From assembly GCF_034043675.1 (NCBI RefSeq), contig NZ_JAXCLA010000008.1, positions 124,001 to 188,000 of the forward strand: DNA of 64,000 nt. Direction: 5' to 3'. Shown in pieces: positions 46,859 to 54,976 of this stretch. The translations under genes and the position numbers were made by a program. The notes beneath the pieces are model-generated. The model did no database searches. It saw only the letters and a list, made by a program, of their open reading frames with translations, and was not told where the DNA came from. Source of the stretch: KK5 sp034043675. GTDB taxonomy: Bacteria > Pseudomonadota > Gammaproteobacteria > Burkholderiales > Burkholderiaceae_C. Every line of letters starts with the position of its first letter. Positions within the stretch are counted from its first letter, which is position 1.

Positions 46859-46913
46859 ACGTCGTTTTCTTTGTTCTGACTCGCTTGAGGATTGCTCGTC
46901 TGAACAGCCTCAG

Positions 46914-46921
46914 ATTCTATA
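46914..46921 (-). promoter_or_regulatory. -10-like box of tRNA-Leu
   Basis: The minus strand reads TATAGAAT about 56 bases before the tRNA 5' end, in the middle of an AT-rich patch. No strong -35 is seen at the ideal spacing. It lies after the secG terminator, so it would drive the tRNA alone. Confidence 0.4.
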
Positions 46922-46953
46922 CCGATTTTTCGATGCCCCGAGGAAACGAGCAT

Positions 46954-46987
46954 CAAAAGCAACGGCCTGCGCACATGGGCAAGCCGT
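46954..46987 (-). terminator. Intrinsic terminator of secG
   Basis: The minus strand forms a 9-bp stem, ACGGCTTGC with GCAGGCCGT (one G-T pair), around an 8-base loop, followed by TGCTTTTG. It begins 13 bases after the secG stop and precedes the tRNA-Leu promoter box. Confidence 0.55.
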
Positions 46988-46999
46988 CGATGCGGCGCC

Positions 47000-47383
47000 T
47001 CAGTTCGAAGCGGCCGCCGAGGCCGGAGCCACCACCGCCGGCGCAGCGCCCGGAATGGCTGCGGCGCCCGATGCCGGCACGGCCGGAGCGACGATCGGCG
47101 CCGTACGCTGGATCGGGCCGCTGTCGGCCGGGGCGAGACCGCCGCGATGGTTGGACAGATAGGCCAGGCCCAGCGTGCAGCAGAAGAAGATCGTCGCGGC
47201 CACAGCGGTGCTGCGCGACAGGAAGTTGGCGCTGCCGGTGGCGCCGAACAGGCTGCCCGAAGCGCCGCTGCCGAAGGACGCGCCCATGTCAGCGCCCTTG
47301 CCGTGTTGCACCAGCACCAGGCCAATGATCGCCAGCGCGCTGAGCAGCTGCAAAACCAGAATCAGATTCGACACAAATTGCAT
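47000..47383 (-). CDS. secG: Preprotein translocase subunit SecG
   Basis: Inner-membrane protein of 127 residues that assists SecYEG protein export. Two helices (about 4-22 and 58-75) flank the conserved LVQHGKGADMGASFGSGASGSLFG loop. An Ala/Pro-rich tail of about 35 residues follows. The ATG has GGAG 11 bases upstream. An AT-rich patch with TATAGA at 47408-47413 could supply a promoter just after tpiA. Confidence 0.96.
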   Translation of the reverse strand: MQFVSNLILVLQLLSALAIIGLVLVQHGKGADMGASFGSGASGSLFGATGSANFLSRSTAVAATIFFCCTLGLAYLSNHRGGLAPADSGPIQRTAPIVAPAVPASGAAAIPGAAPAVVAPASAAASN

Positions 47384-47426
47384 TTGGGAAAACTCCAGAG
47401 AAACTGTTCTATATCTTTTAAATAAT

Positions 47427-48167
47427 TTACCCGGCGGCTCGGCAAATGGCGCCGAAATCCGTCGCTTTCAAGCTCGCGCCGCCGATCAGGCCACCATCGA
47501 TATCCGGTTGGGCCAGCAGCGCGGCAGCGTTGTCGGCCTTCATGCTGCCGCCGTAGAGCAGGCGCATCGCGTCGGACTTCTGCGTTGCCGCATGCAACTG
47601 CGTCCGCAGCACCGCATGCACAGCCTGCGCCTGCTCCGGCGTGGCCGTGAGGCCCGTGCCGATGGCCCAGACCGGCTCATACGCGAGCACGATCTCACCG
47701 ATGCAATGCGTCAGCGTATGGATCACCGCGGCGAGTTGGCGCTTGACGACCTGCTCGGTCTGCCCCGCCTCGCGCTCGGCCAAGGTCTCGCCGACGCAGA
47801 CGATCGGCGTGATGCCGTGCGCCAGCGCCGCTTTGGCCTTGTCGGCAACGAGCTGGTCGCTTTCCTGGTGGTACGCGCGCCGCTCCGAATGGCCGACGAT
47901 CGCATAGCGGCAACCCAGGTCGGCCAGCATCGCCGACGAAACCTCGCCGGTATAGGCGCCCTGCTCGTGGGCCGAGCAATCCTGCGCGCCGAAGCCGACG
48001 GCCGTGCCGGTCAGCGCCAGCGCGGTTTCGGTGATGTACGGGAACGGCACGCAGACGGCGACGTCCGCCGTCCACGGACCGGCTTCCCGCAGGCCGGCGA
48101 GCAGCACCGCGTTGGCGGCACGGCTGCCGTTCATCTTCCAATTGCCGACGACCAGTTTCTTGCGCAT
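47427..48167 (-). CDS. tpiA: Triose-phosphate isomerase
   Basis: Cytoplasmic glycolytic enzyme of 246 residues interconverting dihydroxyacetone phosphate and glyceraldehyde 3-phosphate. The active-site residues are all present: N9 and K11 (VVGNWKMNG), H93 (GHSERR) and E164 (AYEPVWAIGTG). The start MRKKLVVGNWK is chosen over an upstream in-frame ATG eight codons earlier. It lies 20 bases after the quinone oxidoreductase gene, in the order common in Burkholderiales upstream of secG. Confidence 0.98.
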   Translation of the reverse strand: MRKKLVVGNWKMNGSRAANAVLLAGLREAGPWTADVAVCVPFPYITETALALTGTAVGFGAQDCSAHEQGAYTGEVSSAMLADLGCRYAIVGHSERRAYHQESDQLVADKAKAALAHGITPIVCVGETLAEREAGQTEQVVKRQLAAVIHTLTHCIGEIVLAYEPVWAIGTGLTATPEQAQAVHAVLRTQLHAATQKSDAMRLLYGGSMKADNAAALLAQPDIDGGLIGGASLKATDFGAICRAAG

Positions 48168-48187
48168 CGTTATTACTCGCTTCGCAT

Positions 48188-49177
48188 TCACCAGGACAGC
48201 ACGATCTTGCCGACGTGCTCACCCGACTCCATCAGCGCATGCGCCTCGGCCGCCTGCGCGGCCTTCAGCTCGCGATAGATTACCGGCGCGATGCGACGGG
48301 ACTCCAGCAGCGGCCAGACGCGCTGCTTCAACGCCTGCGCGATTGCCGTCTTGAACGCCAGCGGCCGCGGCCGCAAGGTCGAGCCGACGATCGTCAGCCG
48401 CTTGCGCAGCAGCAGGCCCGCGTCGAACTTCGCCTCGATGCCGCCCTGCACGGCGATGACCGCCGAGCGGCCGTCCTCGGCCAGCGCCTGGACATTGCGC
48501 TCGACATAACCGCCGGCCACCATGTCCAGGATCACGTCGACGCCGCGCCCGCCGGTGGCGGTCTTGACCTCGGCAACGAAGTCCTGTTCCTTGTAGTTGA
48601 TCGCCACATCGGCGCCCAGCTTCAGGCAGGCTTCGGCCTTGGCCGCATTGCCGACGGTGACGATCACCTGGCTCGCGTCGAAGGCCTTCGCAAGCTGGAT
48701 CGCCGTGACGCCAATGCCGCTCGTGCCACCATGGATCAGGATCGACTCGCCCGGTTGCAGGCGGGCGCGGTCGAACACGTTGGACCAGACGGTGAAGAAG
48801 GTCTCCGGCAGGCTCGCCGCCTCGACCATCGACCAGCCATTGGGCACTGGCAGGCACTGGCCGATCGGCGCCACGCAGAGTTCCGCGTAGCCACCGCCCG
48901 CCACCAGTGCGCAGACCGCATCGCCCACTTTCAGCCCGGCCGCACCCAGCTCCGCCGGATCGCCGGCGACGATGCGTCCAGCCACTTCCAGGCCGGGCAG
49001 ATCGCTGGCGCCCTTCGGCGGCGGGTAGTGCCCCTTGCGCTGCAGCACGTCCGGCCGATTGATGCCGTAGGCCTCAACCGCGATCAGGCACTCGCCCGCC
49101 CCGGCGACGGGGTCAGGCCTTGCCTCGAGCTGCAGCACCTCCGGCTTGCCGGGCTGGGTGATGGCGATGGCTTTCAT
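48188..49177 (-). CDS. NAD(P)H quinone oxidoreductase, PIG3-like
   Basis: Zinc-independent medium-chain dehydrogenase/reductase of 329 residues. The N-terminal catalytic part shows YGINRPDVLQRKGHYPPPKGASDLPGLEVAG, and the nucleotide-binding fold starts at ILIHGGTSGIGVTAIQLAKAF (about residue 145). This matches the p53-inducible-gene-3 quinone reductase subfamily. It is 13 bases after the pnp stop, hence likely co-transcribed with pnp and tpiA. The natural substrate is unknown. Confidence 0.9.
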   Translation of the reverse strand: MKAIAITQPGKPEVLQLEARPDPVAGAGECLIAVEAYGINRPDVLQRKGHYPPPKGASDLPGLEVAGRIVAGDPAELGAAGLKVGDAVCALVAGGGYAELCVAPIGQCLPVPNGWSMVEAASLPETFFTVWSNVFDRARLQPGESILIHGGTSGIGVTAIQLAKAFDASQVIVTVGNAAKAEACLKLGADVAINYKEQDFVAEVKTATGGRGVDVILDMVAGGYVERNVQALAEDGRSAVIAVQGGIEAKFDAGLLLRKRLTIVGSTLRPRPLAFKTAIAQALKQRVWPLLESRRIAPVIYRELKAAQAAEAHALMESGEHVGKIVLSW

Positions 49178-49190
49178 CGTCGCGGGCGGA

Positions 49191-51332
49191 TCAGTTCGCC
49201 TCGTCAGCCGGCGCGGCAGGAGCCGGGGCCGGAGCGGCGTCGCGATCGATCAGCGCCTTCATCGACAGCTTGATGCGGCCCTTCTCGTCCGTTTCCAGCA
49301 CCTTGACCTTGACGATCTGGCCTTCGGACAGGTAGTCCGTGACCTTCTCGACGCGCTGGTGGGCGATCTGGCTGATATGCAGCAGGCCGTCCTTGCCGGG
49401 CAGCAGGTTGACCAGGGCACCGAAGTCCAGGATCTTGGTGATCGGGCCTTCGTAGACCTTGCCGATTTCCACTTCAGCGGTGATCTCTTCGATGCGCTTC
49501 TTGGCGTGGGCCGCCTTGTCGGCGTCCGTCGAAGCGATCGTGATCGTGCCGTCTTCACCGATGTCGATCGTCGTGCCGGTCTCTTCGGTCAGCGCGCGGA
49601 TGGTGGCGCCACCCTTGCCGATCACATCACGGATCTTCTCCGGATTGATCTTCATCGTGTACAGGCGCGGAGCGAACTGCGAGACCTCGGTGTTGGCCGT
49701 GCCCATCGCCTCGACCATCTTGCCGAGGATGTGCAGACGGGCTTCCTTGGCCTGAGCCAGCGCGACCTGCATGATTTCCTTGGTGATGCCCTGGATCTTG
49801 ATGTCCATCTGCAGGGCGGTGATGCCGTTGGTCGTGCCGGCCACCTTGAAGTCCATGTCGCCGAGGTGGTCCTCGTCACCGAGGATGTCGGTCAGCACGG
49901 CGAAGCGGTTGGCGTCCTTGATCAGGCCCATCGCGATACCGGCCACGTGGGCCTTCATCGGCACGCCGGCATCCATCAGCGCCAGGCAGCCGCCGCAGAC
50001 GGAAGCCATCGACGAGGAACCGTTCGACTCGGTGATTTCCGAGACCACGCGCATCGTGTACGGGAAATCTTCCTTGTTCGGCAGCATCGCGGCCAGCGCG
50101 CGCTTGGCCAGGCGGCCGTGGCCGATTTCGCGGCGCTTCGGCGAACCCACGCGACCCGTTTCGCCGGTGGCGAACGGAGGCATGTTGTAGTGCAGCATGA
50201 AGCGGTCTTCGAACTCGCCAGCCAGCGCATCGATGCGCTGCGCGTCGCGGTCGGTGCCCAGCGTGGCGACGGCCAGTGCCTGCGTTTCGCCGCGGGTGAA
50301 CAGCGACGAACCGTGGGTGCGCGGCAGCACGCTGTTGCGGATCTCGATCGCGCGGACGGTGCGGGTGTCGCGGCCGTCGATGCGCGGTTCGCCAGCCAGG
50401 ATCTGGCCGCGCACGATGCGGGCTTCGATCTCGAACAGCAGGCCTTCCACTTCAACCTTGTCGAAGGCAACACCTTCGTCGCTCAGCGCGGCGAACACGT
50501 TGGAAGCGGCCATGCGGCAAGCCTGCGTGCGGGCTTGCTTGGAACGGATCTGGTAAGCCTCGCGCAGCGGGCCTTCGGCCAGTGCGTTGATCTTGGCGAT
50601 GAAGGCCTCGTCCTTGGCGGGCGCCTTCCAGTCCCAGACCGGCTTGCCGCCGTCGCGGACCAGTTCGTGGATCGCGTTGATCGCGATCTTGCCCTGGTCG
50701 TGGCCGTAGACGACCGCGCCCAGCATGATTTCCTCGGACAGCGCATCGGCTTCCGACTCGACCATCAGCACGGCAGCTTCGGTACCGGCGACGACCAGGT
50801 CCATCTTCGAATTGGCCAGCTCGGTCTTGCCGGGGTTCAGCACGTACTCGCCGTTGACATAGCCGACGCGGGCGGCACCGATCGGGCCGGCGAACGGGAT
50901 GCCGGAGACGGCCAGCGCGGCCGACGAGGCGATCATCGCGGCGATGTCGGCCTGCACTTCGGGGTTCAGCGACAGGACGTGGATGACGACCTGCACTTCG
51001 TTGAAGAAGCCTTCGGGGAACAGCGGACGGATCGGGCGGTCGATCAGGCGGCTGGTCAGCGTTTCGAGTTCGCTCGGGCGACCTTCACGCTTGAAGAAGC
51101 TGCCAGGGATCTTGCCGGCGGCGTAGGTCTTCTCGATGTAGTCGACGGTCAGCGGGAAGAAGTCCTGGCCGGCCTTGGCTTCGGACTTGGCGACCACGGT
51201 GGCCAGCACCACGGTGCCTTCGATATCGACGACGACGGCGCCGCTGGATTGGCGGGCGATCTCGCCCGTTTCCATCACGACCTGATGCGGACCCCATTGG
51301 AAGGTCTTGGTGATCTTGTTGAACATGCTCAT
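49191..51332 (-). CDS. pnp: Polyribonucleotide nucleotidyltransferase (PNPase)
   Basis: Homotrimeric 3'-5' phosphorolytic exoribonuclease of 713 residues. Two RNase PH-like domains (first MFNKITKTFQWGPHQVVMETGEIARQ) flank a helical linker; then a KH domain with IGKGG (near residue 566) and a C-terminal S1 domain (VYEGPITKILDFGALVNLLPGKDGLLHISQ). Start at 51332 or, two codons in, 51326; a 32-residue extension into the leader hairpin is rejected. It follows rpsO but a terminator and a leader hairpin lie between, suggesting own control. Confidence 0.97.
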   Translation of the reverse strand: MSMFNKITKTFQWGPHQVVMETGEIARQSSGAVVVDIEGTVVLATVVAKSEAKAGQDFFPLTVDYIEKTYAAGKIPGSFFKREGRPSELETLTSRLIDRPIRPLFPEGFFNEVQVVIHVLSLNPEVQADIAAMIASSAALAVSGIPFAGPIGAARVGYVNGEYVLNPGKTELANSKMDLVVAGTEAAVLMVESEADALSEEIMLGAVVYGHDQGKIAINAIHELVRDGGKPVWDWKAPAKDEAFIAKINALAEGPLREAYQIRSKQARTQACRMAASNVFAALSDEGVAFDKVEVEGLLFEIEARIVRGQILAGEPRIDGRDTRTVRAIEIRNSVLPRTHGSSLFTRGETQALAVATLGTDRDAQRIDALAGEFEDRFMLHYNMPPFATGETGRVGSPKRREIGHGRLAKRALAAMLPNKEDFPYTMRVVSEITESNGSSSMASVCGGCLALMDAGVPMKAHVAGIAMGLIKDANRFAVLTDILGDEDHLGDMDFKVAGTTNGITALQMDIKIQGITKEIMQVALAQAKEARLHILGKMVEAMGTANTEVSQFAPRLYTMKINPEKIRDVIGKGGATIRALTEETGTTIDIGEDGTITIASTDADKAAHAKKRIEEITAEVEIGKVYEGPITKILDFGALVNLLPGKDGLLHISQIAHQRVEKVTDYLSEGQIVKVKVLETDEKGRIKLSMKALIDRDAAPAPAPAAPADEAN

Positions 51333-51385
51333 TGCGTGTCTCCTTGCTTGCGTTAAGGAGGAGTAGTCTGGGTTTGACGCAATGC

Positions 51386-51424
51386 CATTCCACCGGCTCT
51401 GCAGGGCGCAGAACCCGTGGAATG
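51386..51424 (-). promoter_or_regulatory. Long leader hairpin upstream of pnp
   Basis: Outer arms CATTCCAC and GTGGAATG pair perfectly and the inner arms GGTTCTGC and GCAGAGCC continue the stem with one G-T pair around GCCCT. It sits 54 bases before the pnp start. In E. coli a pnp leader stem is cut by RNase III and lets PNPase repress its own mRNA; this hairpin is in the equivalent place, though the sequence is different. Confidence 0.55.
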
Positions 51425-51469
51425 ACACAGCAGCGTCACGTCAGCCCAACTCCGGTTTTGATGATTGCG

Positions 51470-51511
51470 AAAAGACAAAAAGCCTGTACTGGCAGACGTT
51501 CCAGACAGGCT
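51470..51511 (-). terminator. Intrinsic terminator of rpsO
   Basis: The minus strand has AGCCTGTCTGG, an 8-base loop, then CCAG, T and ACAGGCT, followed by TTTTTGTCTTTT. It begins 19 bases after the rpsO stop and separates rpsO from pnp. Confidence 0.85.
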
Positions 51512-51530
51512 CCTTGTCATCGCGGGCGAA

Positions 51531-51791
51531 TTACTTGCGCAGGCCCAGCTTCTGGATCAGCGCGACGTAACGGTCGGCGTCCTTGCGCTTCAGGTAGGCC
51601 AGCAGGCTCTTGCGCGCGTTGACCATCTTCAGCAGACCGCGACGGCCGTGGTGGTCCTTGGCGTGGGTCTTGAAGTGCGGGGTCAGCGTGTTGATGCGCG
51701 CGGTCAGCAGAGCGACCTGGACTTCCGGCGAACCGGTGTCATTGGCGGCGCGGGCGTTGGCTTGAACGATTTCAGCCTTGTTGATCGACAT
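51531..51791 (-). CDS. rpsO: 30S ribosomal protein S15
   Basis: Ribosomal protein of 86 residues that binds 16S rRNA early in 30S assembly. Recognised by DTGSPEVQVALLTARINTLTPHF and KDHHGRRGLLKMVNARKSLLAYLKRKD, ending LIQKLGLRK. The start MSINKAEIV is slightly shorter than the 88-89 residues usual elsewhere. A 21-residue extension reads through the leader and is rejected. It is followed by a strong terminator, then pnp. Confidence 0.98.
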   Translation of the reverse strand: MSINKAEIVQANARAANDTGSPEVQVALLTARINTLTPHFKTHAKDHHGRRGLLKMVNARKSLLAYLKRKDADRYVALIQKLGLRK

Positions 51792-51943
51792 GATGTGTTC
51801 CATTTCTGGTGCGGAAGAGCCGCTGGAACACGCAGTTATCACTGCGACGATCACAGACGGTTTCCAGGTTTGACTTGCGGTTGGGAGTGAAACCGACCCC
51901 CACCGTGCTTACTTCGTTCTACTTTGAAAAGCAGAACCGGCGG

Positions 51944-51949
51944 ATTATA
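51944..51949 (-). promoter_or_regulatory. -10 box (TATAAT) probable for rpsO
   Basis: The minus strand carries a perfect TATAAT, its last base coinciding with the end of the preceding aminotransferase gene (stop at 51945). No consensus -35 is evident. It would give a leader of about 145 nucleotides before rpsO, long enough for S15 autoregulation. Confidence 0.4.
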
Positions 51950-53099
51950 GACCGAGAAACGAACGCAGCCGAGCCACCCCGTCCACGAGCCGCTGCGGGT
52001 CGCGCGACGCGAAGCACCAACGCAGCCAGCCTTCCCCCTCGTCGCCGAAGGCAGCACCCGGCGCCAAACCCAGCCCGGCCTCGGTCACCAGTCGCTTCGC
52101 CAGCGTCAGCGAATCGTCGCCCTGCCCCTCCAGCCGGAAGAAGGCATACATGCCGCCCAGCGGGCTGGCAACGCTGACGCCGGGCAGCGCCTGCAGCAGC
52201 GGCAGCAGTGTGTTGCGGCAGGTCTTCATCCGCGCGGCCAGTTCCGGTACGAAGTCATTCGCCATGCCCGCCGCCACCATGCCGCCGCGCTGCACGAATA
52301 CCGGCGCGCAGGAGGTGTTGAACTCGATCAGCTTGGCCACGCCGTCCAGCAGCGCCGGCGGCAGCACCATCCAGCCCAGGCGCCAGCCGGTCATCAGGAA
52401 GCTCTTCGAGAAGCTGTGGATCACGACCACGCGATCCTCGGGCGCCGCCAGGTCCAGGAAGCTCGGCGCGGCCTTCGCGCCGTAGGCGTAGTACAGCCGT
52501 TCGTAGACCTCGTCGGCAACGATCCAGGTTCCGGTCTTGCGGCAGTGGTCCAGCAGCACCTGCTGCTCGGCGCGGGTGAGCGTCCAGCCGGTCGGGTTGT
52601 TCGGCGCATTGACGAGCAGTACCTTCGTCGCCGGCGTGATCGCATCGAGCAGCGCCTGCAGGTCCAACCCCCACGCGCCCGCCTGCGGCGTCAGCGAGAC
52701 CCGCTTGACCCGCGCACCCATGATCGCCGCCTGCGCCACCAGGTTCGGCCACAAAGGCACCACGGCCACGACCTCGTCGCCCGGCGACACCAGCGCCTGC
52801 GTCGCGATCATCAGTGCGCTGACGCCCGACGAAGTCACGGCGATCCGCTCGACGCCGACCGGCCGGTGCAGTGCGCTCGTATAGCCGGCCAGCGCCTCGC
52901 GCAGTTCGAGCAGGCCCAGGTTGTGCGCGTAGAAGGTTTCGCCGCGCCGCAGCGATTCGGCCGCCGCCTCGCGCACCGGCTCCGGCGTCACTTCATCGCT
53001 TTCGCCGAACCAGAAGGCCAGCACGTCGTCGCGGCCGATGCCGGCATTGGCGACCAGTCGAATCTTGGAAGTCGGCAGTTCGGAGATCAGGTCGCGCAT
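51945..53099 (-). CDS. PLP-dependent aminotransferase, class I/II
   Basis: Cytoplasmic aminotransferase of 384 residues of fold type I. The PLP lysine lies in SFSKSFLMTGWRLGWMVLP, and NAPNNPTGWTL and the DEVYERLYY segment are typical of the aspartate-aminotransferase superfamily. The amino-acid substrate cannot be deduced. It is 17 bases after the periplasmic binding-protein gene and may share its transcript. Confidence 0.88.
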   Translation of the reverse strand: MRDLISELPTSKIRLVANAGIGRDDVLAFWFGESDEVTPEPVREAAAESLRRGETFYAHNLGLLELREALAGYTSALHRPVGVERIAVTSSGVSALMIATQALVSPGDEVVAVVPLWPNLVAQAAIMGARVKRVSLTPQAGAWGLDLQALLDAITPATKVLLVNAPNNPTGWTLTRAEQQVLLDHCRKTGTWIVADEVYERLYYAYGAKAAPSFLDLAAPEDRVVVIHSFSKSFLMTGWRLGWMVLPPALLDGVAKLIEFNTSCAPVFVQRGGMVAAGMANDFVPELAARMKTCRNTLLPLLQALPGVSVASPLGGMYAFFRLEGQGDDSLTLAKRLVTEAGLGLAPGAAFGDEGEGWLRWCFASRDPQRLVDGVARLRSFLGL

Positions 53100-53116
53100 G
53101 CTGGCTTTGCCCGTGG

Positions 53117-54526
53117 TCAGTTCGTCGTTGCTCCATTCTGCACGGGCCGCCGCATGCGGCAGGTGCTGGGCGGCTCGGTCGGCGGGATGTAGCGCAAGGT
53201 GCGGAAGCCGTAGCCGGAGCCTTCATTGTCGAAGCGCGCGCCGTCCGTGCCGGCGCGCTTCATCATCGTCACATACAGCGGCTGGATGAACTGGTGGTCG
53301 GCTGCACGCATCGTGCCCTGGTGCGGGATGCCCTTCGCGCGGCCATCGAAGGCCATGCCTTCCATCGCGCGCGCCACCGCCGTGGCCTCGGTCGAACCCG
53401 CCTTCTCGATCGCCTGCGTCAGCACCTCCACCATCGCCTGCATGCGTGCATGCAGGTAGTCGTCCTCGGGTCGCGGGAAGCGACGGCGGAAGGCCTGATA
53501 GAAGGCATCGGAGCTGGGCGTACCGACGTTGGGATGCCACTCGGCAACAGCCAGCACGCGGTCGATGCCGGCATCGCCGAGTGCCGCGGGCACGCCCAGC
53601 GCATTGCCGTAGAAGGTGTAGAACTTCGCGTCCAGGCCGATGTCGCGCGCGGCCTTGATCAGCAAGGTCAGGTCGTTGCCCCAGTTGCCGGTCAGCACCG
53701 CCTGCGCCCCGCTGGCCTTGATCTTGGCGACATAGGGCAGGAAGTCCTTCACGCGGCCGATCGGGTGCAGGTCTTCGCCGACGATGCGGATGTCCGGCCG
53801 CTTGGCCGCGATCATCTCGCGGCCGCGCCGGAGCACCTGCTGGCCGAAGCTGTAGTCCTGCCCGATCAGGTAGAGCCGCTTCACCGAGGCGTCGTCGCGG
53901 AGCTGGTCGGTCAGTGCGTCAAGGCGCATGTCCGCGTGCGCATCGAAGCGGAAGTGCCAGAAGCTGCAGCGCTCGTTCGTCAGCGCAGGCTCGACGGCGG
54001 CGTAGTTCAGCAGCAGCGCGCGATGCTGCGGATCCCGTTCGTTGTGCCGATCCAGCGCGTCGATCAGAGCAGCCGCTGTGGCGGAACTGTTGCCCTGCAG
54101 GATGAAGTGCGCATCACGCTCGATGGCAGAGCGCATCAGCGCCAGCGCCTCCTCGGTGCTGCCCTTGTTGTCCAGCCGCAGCACCTGCAGCGGCCGATTC
54201 CCGCCGGGCAGCTTCACGCCGCCCCGTGCGTTGACCCGCTCGGTGGCCCAGACGAGGTTGCGGAACACCGCCTCGCCGGCATTGCCGAAGGGGCCGGACA
54301 GCCCCTCGACCAGTGCAAGCGTGATCGGCTCACCCGCCTGCGCCGCAGCGCCGCACGAGAGCGCCGCCAAAACGAAAAGCCGCGTCAGATAGTGGCGTCC
54401 GTTGCGCTTCCAAGAGGCTTCGAACTGAATTTTTCGCGGCCCTTGAAAGGCTTGCAGGCAGGCCAAGATTCGGAGCCATGGGGGCTGCGCCCTGGCAAAC
54501 CACTCAGCAGCGAACCGTATCAACAC
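53117..54526 (-). CDS. Branched-chain amino acid ABC-type periplasmic binding protein
   Basis: Exported binding protein of the Leu/Ile/Val-binding (Peripla_BP_6) type. After a hydrophobic signal (LFVLAALSCGAAAQA) come EPITLALVEGLSGPFGNAGEA and the family-typical QGNSSATAAALIDAL and IGQDYSFGQQ segments. No permease or ATPase gene is nearby, so it may be an orphan receptor. The 5' limit is the maximal open frame: the stretch from 54526 to about 54442 holds a heat-shock-like promoter for the divergent gene, so the real start is probably further in, although no in-frame ATG exists there. Confidence 0.8.
   Translation of the reverse strand: MLIRFAAEWFARAQPPWLRILACLQAFQGPRKIQFEASWKRNGRHYLTRLFVLAALSCGAAAQAGEPITLALVEGLSGPFGNAGEAVFRNLVWATERVNARGGVKLPGGNRPLQVLRLDNKGSTEEALALMRSAIERDAHFILQGNSSATAAALIDALDRHNERDPQHRALLLNYAAVEPALTNERCSFWHFRFDAHADMRLDALTDQLRDDASVKRLYLIGQDYSFGQQVLRRGREMIAAKRPDIRIVGEDLHPIGRVKDFLPYVAKIKASGAQAVLTGNWGNDLTLLIKAARDIGLDAKFYTFYGNALGVPAALGDAGIDRVLAVAEWHPNVGTPSSDAFYQAFRRRFPRPEDDYLHARMQAMVEVLTQAIEKAGSTEATAVARAMEGMAFDGRAKGIPHQGTMRAADHQFIQPLYVTMMKRAGTDGARFDNEGSGYGFRTLRYIPPTEPPSTCRMRRPVQNGATTN
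54442..54470 (+). promoter_or_regulatory. Heat-shock (sigma-32-like) promoter candidate for hsp20
   Basis: CTTGAAA (54442-54448) is a full match to the heat-shock -35 element; 14 bases later CCAAGATT is a partial match to the -10 consensus CCCCATNT. It would start a leader of about 75 bases before the small heat-shock protein gene, the expected sigma factor for such a gene. Confidence 0.45.
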
Positions 54527-54549
54527 TTCGATATTTCCTGGAGTCAGAC

Positions 54550-54969
54550 ATGTTTGTTTTCCCCGTTGCCCGCACCCGCTACAACCCCGAACTGTCGCGC
54601 CGCATCGAGCGCCTGTTCGACGTCAACGACAAGGCCGTCACGCTGCGCAGCCCGGCGCTGGACGTCAGCGAGACCGACGCCGCCTACACCCTGCAGCTCG
54701 ACCTGCCGGGCATCGCCAAGGAAGCCGTCAAGGTCCGCATCGAAGGCCGCAAGGTCAGCATCGATGCCGAGCAGGCTGCGGCCGCCGCCACGCCCGAGGG
54801 CACCCGCGTCGTCTACAGCGAGCGCTCGGTCACACGCTTCTCGCGCACGCTGACCCTGCCGGTCGAAGTCAGCAAGGCCGACTCGGTTGCCAAGATCGAG
54901 AACGGCGTGCTGACCTTGACCCTGGTCAAGCGCCAGCCCGACAACGCGGGCGAGCTGACCGTCAACTAA
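54550..54969 (+). CDS. Small heat-shock protein, Hsp20/alpha-crystallin family
   Basis: Cytoplasmic ATP-independent chaperone of 139 residues. After an N-terminal MFVFPVARTRYNPELSRRIERLF, the alpha-crystallin domain runs about 38-130 (ETDAAYTLQLDLPGIAKEAVKVRIEGRKVSI, then FSRTLTLPVEVSKADSVAKIENGVLTLTL), and it ends with a short tail. The ATG has GGAGTCAG upstream; a longer 24-residue extension is rejected. A sigma-32-like box lies upstream. It converges on tsaD with a 7-base gap. Confidence 0.93.
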   Translation: MFVFPVARTRYNPELSRRIERLFDVNDKAVTLRSPALDVSETDAAYTLQLDLPGIAKEAVKVRIEGRKVSIDAEQAAAAATPEGTRVVYSERSVTRFSRTLTLPVEVSKADSVAKIENGVLTLTLVKRQPDNAGELTVN

Positions 54970-54976
54970 GCCGCAT

